From Chloroflexota bacterium (GTDB lineage: Bacteria > Chloroflexota > Anaerolineae > B4-G1), in NCBI GenBank assembly GCA_003648125.1, contig QMOE01000050.1:1-9543 (forward strand): a stretch of 9,543 bases of DNA, read 5' to 3'. The first letter of the stretch is position 1. Every line of letters begins with the position of its first letter. The position numbers and the translations under genes were made by a program. Under the pieces are notes generated by a model. The model worked only from the letters and a program-made list of their open reading frames with translations, searched no databases and was not told the DNA's origin. Positions 5,784 through 9,543 of the stretch are shown here, in pieces.

Positions 5784-5911
5784 TATTGAGATAATACAGA
5801 AAAGGAGTGTCTTTTCAATAAATGGGAGCGAGGTGGAAGAACGCCAGCATCTTGCTGGCATCTGGCGACCAGGATGGTCGCGTTCCCAAGATATTGAGAG
5901 GATACAGAAAA
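5784..5911 (+). repeat. 20-bp imperfect direct duplication flanking an inserted repeat in the degV leader
   Basis: TATTGAGATAATACAGAAAA (5784-5803) and TATTGAGAGGATACAGAAAA (5892-5911) match at 18 of 20 positions, 108 bp apart. The second copy runs into the degV ATG. Between them lies a hairpin-rich element, so the pair looks like a duplication made when that element arrived, or a duplicated leader. Confidence 0.65.
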
Positions 5912-5914
5912 TGA
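5822..5914 (+). CDS. Possible 30-codon upstream reading frame coupled to degV
   Basis: ATG at 5822 opens a 30-residue frame (MGARWKNASILLASGDQDGR...) that ends with TGA at 5912-5914, overlapping the degV start as ATGA. A GGAG site lies about 14 bases before the ATG, somewhat far. Nearly all of it is repeat sequence, so the peptide itself is unlikely to have a function. If translated, it would open the leader hairpins and deliver ribosomes to degV. Speculative. Confidence 0.25.
   Translation: MGARWKNASILLASGDQDGRVPKILRGYRK
5824..5887 (+). repeat. Foldable REP-like element in the degV leader
   Basis: Two perfect hairpins, GCCAGCA-TCT-TGCTGGC (5843-5859) and GCGACCA-GGA-TGGTCGC (5865-5881), are enclosed by an outer stem, GGGAGCG (5824-5830) with CGTTCCC (5881-5887, one G-T pair; its last base is shared with the second hairpin). 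The whole can fold as a three-way structure. It resembles dispersed palindromic elements of environmental bacteria rather than any riboswitch I know. Confidence 0.65.
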
Positions 5915-6777
5915 CAAGCGCTCAAATGGTTGGTGTTCTCACCGATACAACCGCGAGTATTCCCGACAACCTTGTCCGGAAACTGGGTCTGGAAATAGTG
6001 CCGTATTACGTCCATCGCGGGCTAGAGACGTTGCGGGACGGCATAGACGTCAAACCGAAAGAGTTCGCCGAATGGCTAAAGAGCGCGACCAAACTACCCA
6101 CGACCTCCAATCCCGCCCCCGGCGACTATCTGACGGGACTCGGCAACCTCGCGCAGCGAGTGAAAAAAGTCGTCGTGCTCACCATGACCTCGAAAGGGAG
6201 CGGCGCGTACCAATCCTGCCTGGCCGGCGTGAGCATACTCAAGGAGCAACACCCAGATGTGCGGATAAAAGTGGTGGATACGCTTCAGGTGGCGATGTCG
6301 CAGGGATGGGCTGCCATCGAAGCAGCCCGGGCCGCGCTGACCGGACTCGACCTCGACCAGGTTGCCCAAAAGGCCCGCGACGTAGCACAAAAAGGCACCA
6401 TGATCCAGACCGCCGACACGCTGCGCTATCTCTACATGGGCGGGCGCATCGGCAAAGCCACGCACCTGGTCGGATCGCTGCTCAACATCAAGCCGTTGAT
6501 TGGGATGCAGGATGGCATAATCATGGCTCTGGGCACTGCCCGCAGCCGGCTCAAGGCCTATCGCCGCATGGTGGAACTGATGCAGCAGCAAGTTGGAGAA
6601 GGGGCACGCATCAAAGTCGCCTTCACCCACGTAACGGCGTTGGAACAGGTGGAGAAATTGCAAGAACTGGTCGCGGCTCGCTTCGAGTGCGTAGAGGTGA
6701 TCGTGACCGAACTCTCACCCGCGCTGGCCGTCCACTCTGGGCCGGGGACGGTGGGCGTGAGTTTCTTCCCCACGTAG
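5911..6777 (+). CDS. DegV-family (FakB-like) fatty-acid-binding protein
   Basis: A 288-residue DegV-domain protein. Characterised members bind a fatty acid and, in Gram-positive bacteria, present it to the kinase FakA for phosphorylation. Visible signatures are VGVLTDTTASIP (7-18), KLPTTSNPAP (61-70), the TMTSKGSGAYQS loop (91-102), VVDT (121-124), LRYLYMGGRIGKA (171-183), LLNIKPLI (190-197) and HSGPGTVG (275-282), in family order and at family length. I chose ATG 5911 because the domain starts at once and GAGAGG lies nine bases upstream. An in-frame GTG at 5833 would add 26 codons made of palindromic repeat, so it is unlikely. No FakA-like kinase is in the window. It is convergent with the ClpC gene, with a shared hairpin between. 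Confidence 0.93.
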   Translation: MTSAQMVGVLTDTTASIPDNLVRKLGLEIVPYYVHRGLETLRDGIDVKPKEFAEWLKSATKLPTTSNPAPGDYLTGLGNLAQRVKKVVVLTMTSKGSGAYQSCLAGVSILKEQHPDVRIKVVDTLQVAMSQGWAAIEAARAALTGLDLDQVAQKARDVAQKGTMIQTADTLRYLYMGGRIGKATHLVGSLLNIKPLIGMQDGIIMALGTARSRLKAYRRMVELMQQQVGEGARIKVAFTHVTALEQVEKLQELVAARFECVEVIVTELSPALAVHSGPGTVGVSFFPT

Positions 6778-6784
6778 AACAATA

Positions 6785-6819
6785 AAGACCCTAAAGGTCT
6801 GGGGGACCTTTAGGGTCTT
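6785..6819. terminator. Bidirectional hairpin terminator overlapping the end of the ClpC gene
   Basis: AAGACCCTAAAGGTC (6785-6799), loop TGGGG, GACCTTTAGGGTCTT (6805-6819): a perfect 15-bp stem between convergent genes. On the minus strand it is followed by TTATTGTT, a modest U-tract. On the plus strand only TTCC follows, so it should work better for the ClpC transcript. The ClpC stop codon (6791-6793) lies within the left arm. Confidence 0.82.
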
Positions 6820-9283
6820 CCAATGCTTCTCCATCCTGCTCAATCTGCCCCGGTCGCCGCTCGAACGTCAACCCGTCCTCCCCGGCGTCCACGACGACCA
6901 GATCACCGCGCTCAAAGTCGCCGCGCAACAACCTGACGCTGAGGGGACTTTCCACGTGCCTCTGCAAAGCGCGGCGCAGCGGGCGCGCACCAAACTGCGG
7001 ATCGAACCCCTCGCGGGCCAGCCAAGCACGGGCCGCCTCGGTCAGCTTGACCAGCAACCCCAGTTCCGTCAAACGTTCCGCGATCTCTTGCATCTGCAAA
7101 TCCACGATGCGCTCCATCTCCTCGACCGAGAGAGAGTTAAAAATGATAATCTCGTCCACGCGGTTGATGAACTCGGGGCGAAAGGTCTTTTCCAGTTCCT
7201 TTTTGATGTCGCGCTGGTTATCCGACCCATTATCGAGAGTGGAGATGGCCTGTTGAAAGCCGACCTTGCGCGCCGTGCTGGCGAACTCGGTGCCCACGTT
7301 CGAGGTCATGATGACGACCGTGTTGCGAAAGTCCACCACGTGCCCTTGCCCGTCGGTCAGGCGACCATCGTCCAGAATCTGCAGCAGCGCGTTCCACACG
7401 TCCTGATGAGCCTTTTCGATCTCGTCAAAGAGAATGACGCGGTAAGGCCGCCGCCGCACGGCCTCGGTCAACTGGCCCCCCTGCTCGTAGCCGATGTAGC
7501 CGGGCGGCGCGCCAAAGAGGCGGCTGGCAGTGTGACGCTCTTGATACTCGCTCATATCAATGCGCAGCAGGGCGTCCTCGTCGTCAAAGAGGAACCAGGC
7601 CAGTGATTTTGCTAGTTCGGTTTTGCCCACGCCAGAGGCCCCCAAAAAGATAAAGCTGCCGATGGGTCGGCGCGGGTCTTTGAGACCAGAGCGGGCGCGG
7701 CGGATGGCGTCAGAGATAGAGGCCACGGCCTCATCCTGCCCAATGATGCGCTCCTGCAACGCCTCCTCCATGCGCAGCAGTTTCTCCGCCTCCGTCTCTA
7801 GCATCTGCGAGACCGGGATGCCGGTCCAGCTCGCCACCACCTCGGCAATGTCCTCCTCCCCAATCGTCTCGTCGAGTTGGTATTCTTGTCGCCACATCTC
7901 GCGCTGGAGGTTGAACTCGGCCTGGATATTGATGCGCTCAGACTTTAGATTCGCCGCCCGCTCGTAATCCTCCACCGTGCTGGCGGCCTCGATCTCGGTC
8001 TGGAGACGTTGCAACTCTATCTGCATCTCTTTCAAATCAGGCGGGAGTGTGTGCAGCGCCACTCGCAATTTTGCCGCCGCCTCGTCCATCAAATCAATCG
8101 CCTTGTCCGGCAAGCACCGGTCTGTGACGTAACGGTGCGAGAGACGAGCCGCGGCCAGGATGGCCTCTTCGGAGATGCCTACCTTGTGGTGGGCCTCGTA
8201 CCTGTCGCACAGCCCGCGCAACATCTCGACCGTCTCCTCGACCGTCGGTTCCTCGACGAATACCGGAGCGAAACGCCGCTCCAGCGCGCTGTCGCGCTCA
8301 ATGTACTGGCGGTACTCGTCCAGAGTCGTCGCGCCGATACATTGCAACTCGCCTCGGGCCAGGGCGGGCTTCATCATATTGGAGGCATCCATCGCCCCCA
8401 TACCAGAGCCAGCACCGACCACGTTGTGCAACTCGTCAATAAAGAGGATGATCTCCCCCTCGGCGCGCTGAATTTCCTCAATGGCACCCTTGAGCCGCTC
8501 TTCAAAATCTCCCCGGAAGCGCGAGCCGGCAACCATCGCCGCCAGGTCGAGCTGCACCACCCGCCGACCCATCAATATCTCGGGCACGTCGTCGCTGGCA
8601 ATCTTGCGCGCCAGTCCCTCGACGATGGCGGTCTTGCCCACCCCAGCCTCGCCGATGAGCACCGGATTGTTCTTGGTGCGGCGGCAGAGAACCTGGACCA
8701 CGCGCAGAATCTCGCTATCTCGCCCGATGACCGGGTCCAACTTGCCAGCGCGGGCCATTTGTGTCAGATCGTGGCTGAACTTTTCCAGGATGCGATAGCG
8801 CGTCTCTGCCTTACGGTCGGTTACACGCTGCCCGCCCCGGACGTCTTTGATAGCATCAAGGATACGCTCCTTGGTGATGCCGCTCTCACGCAGGAGACGG
8901 GCCACCGGGGTATTGCGCTCGCCGGCGATGGACAGGAAGAGGTGTTCGGTCGAGATGTAATCATCCTTGAGCCGATTCGCTTCGTCGTTAGCCAGGTCGA
9001 GCACGCGCTTGAGACGCGGTGTGATAAAGACCTGCCCCACTCCACCGCCGCTATAGATACCCGCCTTGGGGCTGCTCTTGAGCAGAGCATCGAGGCGTTG
9101 CTGAAACTGGTCAATATCTACTCCCAACTTTTCCAAAATCTGTGGCACCACCCCCTCCGGCTGCTCCAGCAATGCCATCAGCAAATGTTCAACGTCAATT
9201 TGCGTGTGCCCGTAGCGCGTCATCGTCTCGACCGCCCGCTGGGCCGAGTCTTGTGCGCGCTCTGTAAAACGATCCAATCTCAT
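6791..9283 (-). CDS. clpC: ClpC-type AAA+ ATPase (Clp protease unfoldase subunit)
   Basis: An 830-residue Hsp100 unfoldase. Two N-terminal Clp repeats occupy about 1-145. The first AAA+ module has Walker A GEAGVGKT (211-218) and Walker B ILFIDE (279-284). The second has GASGVGKT (548-555) and VILFDE (616-621). The middle region is short, with a UVR-like stretch [15 protein letters not shown], unlike the long coiled coil of ClpB. A VGF tripeptide (674-676) sits where the ClpP-docking loop lies. Both favour ClpC, feeding ClpP, over the disaggregase ClpB. ATG 9283 begins the canonical [14 protein letters not shown] at 9289 is better placed behind the GGAGGA site (seven bases) and would add two residues. 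The frame stays open to TTG 9316. No CIRCE operator is seen upstream. The final codons lie in the terminator hairpin. Confidence 0.93.
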   Translation of the reverse strand: MRLDRFTERAQDSAQRAVETMTRYGHTQIDVEHLLMALLEQPEGVVPQILEKLGVDIDQFQQRLDALLKSSPKAGIYSGGGVGQVFITPRLKRVLDLANDEANRLKDDYISTEHLFLSIAGERNTPVARLLRESGITKERILDAIKDVRGGQRVTDRKAETRYRILEKFSHDLTQMARAGKLDPVIGRDSEILRVVQVLCRRTKNNPVLIGEAGVGKTAIVEGLARKIASDDVPEILMGRRVVQLDLAAMVAGSRFRGDFEERLKGAIEEIQRAEGEIILFIDELHNVVGAGSGMGAMDASNMMKPALARGELQCIGATTLDEYRQYIERDSALERRFAPVFVEEPTVEETVEMLRGLCDRYEAHHKVGISEEAILAAARLSHRYVTDRCLPDKAIDLMDEAAAKLRVALHTLPPDLKEMQIELQRLQTEIEAASTVEDYERAANLKSERINIQAEFNLQREMWRQEYQLDETIGEEDIAEVVASWTGIPVSQMLETEAEKLLRMEEALQERIIGQDEAVASISDAIRRARSGLKDPRRPIGSFIFLGASGVGKTELAKSLAWFLFDDEDALLRIDMSEYQERHTASRLFGAPPGYIGYEQGGQLTEAVRRRPYRVILFDEIEKAHQDVWNALLQILDDGRLTDGQGHVVDFRNTVVIMTSNVGTEFASTARKVGFQQAISTLDNGSDNQRDIKKELEKTFRPEFINRVDEIIIFNSLSVEEMERIVDLQMQEIAERLTELGLLVKLTEAARAWLAREGFDPQFGARPLRRALQRHVESPLSVRLLRGDFERGDLVVVDAGEDGLTFERRPGQIEQDGEALEDPKGPPDL

Positions 9284-9335
9284 TATCACTGGGGAATCCT
9301 CCACATCGGACGACAAATCCGACCTATTTCAATAG

Positions 9336-9364
9336 ATTATACCGCACATTGCCCAGCCAGACAA
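9336..9364 (-). promoter_or_regulatory. Sigma-70-like promoter of the ClpC gene
   Basis: On the minus strand, TTGTCT (9364-9359), a 17-bp spacer and TATAAT (9341-9336). Transcription should start near 9329, leaving a leader of about 40 bases that contains the GGAGGA ribosome site. No inverted-repeat heat-shock operator is present. Confidence 0.7.
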
Positions 9365-9389
9365 AAGGCGCGGGCGTCTCGTCTTTCGG

Positions 9390-9543
9390 TAGGGCGGCTT
9401 TCAGCCGGATGGCAGGTAAGAAACCTGCCTTTCTGTTCAGAGGCAGCAATTCCCGTTATGAGGAAAATGCCCGACGGGAATTGCTGGTTCAGAGAGCAGA
9501 TTCTCGACCTGCTGCTACCAATTGGCGGGTAAGAAACCCATGC
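9390..9543. repeat. Non-coding tract of small hairpins and repeats
   Basis: No gene is seen here. The tract holds CGGCT-TTC-AGCCG (9395-9407), GGCAGGT-AAGAA-ACCTGCC (9411-9429), a perfect 13-bp inverted repeat CAGCAATTCCCGT (9444-9456) with its complement at 9474-9486, and a second GGTAAGAAACC-type hairpin, GGCGGGTAAGAAACCC (9524-9539). In addition, GTTCAGAG followed by GCAG recurs directly at 9434 and 9487. It looks like a cluster of REP-like dispersed elements and runs past the right edge of the window. Confidence 0.6.

Noticed and set aside
5833..5910. GTG at 5833 as the start of the DegV protein
   Set aside because: The extra 26 codons are translated palindromic repeat, while ATG 5911 starts directly at the DegV domain with its own ribosome site.
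5760..5911. Riboswitch in the degV leader
   Set aside because: The hairpins match the style of dispersed palindromic repeats and contain no aptamer core I recognise.
6791..9283. Assignment of the AAA+ protein to ClpB
   Set aside because: The middle coiled-coil domain is short with a UVR-like motif, and a VGF ClpP-docking tripeptide is present, which fits ClpC better.
9284..9345. CIRCE or CtsR-type heat-shock operator upstream of clpC
   Set aside because: No GAGTGCTAA-type inverted repeat and no CtsR-like heptad tandem repeat are visible between the promoter and the start.
8009..9532. Long plus-strand reading frame of 507 codons opposite clpC
   Set aside because: It is the antisense shadow of the ClpC gene, whose conserved motifs are unmistakable, and it has no ribosome site or family resemblance.

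Overview
The window reads as a chromosomal segment of a fairly GC-rich bacterium. My best guess is the phylum Chloroflexota. This rests on the style of the TM2 and GT-C membrane proteins, a ClpC-type ATPase beginning [11 protein letters not shown], and the many short palindromic repeats. It is an inference from protein style, not a search result. I see no tRNA, rRNA, CRISPR array, phage gene or defence system.

Layout. (1) Positions 1-265 hold the tail of an unidentified reading frame, joined through an ATGA overlap to the first 43 codons of a short-chain dehydrogenase (SDR). That gene is cut off by an insertion sequence. (2) Positions 266-1765 are a complete 1500-bp insertion sequence: one intact DDE (rve-type) transposase on the minus strand, 17-bp perfect terminal inverted repeats, and further copies of a subterminal motif at both ends. 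(3) Positions 1764-2557 (minus strand) carry two small membrane-protein genes, DUF4870-like and TM2-like, joined by a TAATG overlap. The stop codon of the second is completed by the end of the insertion sequence. (4) Positions 2605-5723 (plus strand) start with a near-consensus promoter placed so that the first transcript should be almost leaderless. It is followed by a 65-residue two-helix membrane protein and two overlapping multi-pass GT-C-like glycosyltransferases. Both large genes contain short palindromic repeats read in frame. (5) Positions 5732-6777 (plus strand) have a consensus promoter, a leader containing a foldable repeat element flanked by a 20-bp imperfect direct duplication, and a DegV-family lipid-binding protein gene. 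(6) Positions 6785-6819 are a 15-bp perfect hairpin between convergent genes. It also encodes the last codons of the next gene. (7) Positions 6791-9283 (minus strand) encode a ClpC-type AAA+ unfoldase with its own promoter. (8) Positions 9365-9543 are non-coding and full of small hairpins and repeats.

How the genes fit together. The GT-C pair and the 65-residue protein look like one envelope-glycan operon. The DUF4870/TM2 pair is divergent from it. DegV and ClpC are housekeeping neighbours with independent promoters. The insertion sequence has no recognisable target duplication, and the rest of the SDR gene is absent on its other side. A deletion or rearrangement has therefore happened at this element, or the assembly was joined through it.

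The most rewarding things to check are the multi-site ends of the insertion sequence with their roughly 35-bp spacing and overlap with the transposase promoter, the repeat-built leader and possible 30-codon upstream reading frame before degV, the in-frame palindromes in the glycosyltransferases, and the contrast between leaderless/SD-less and strong-SD genes.
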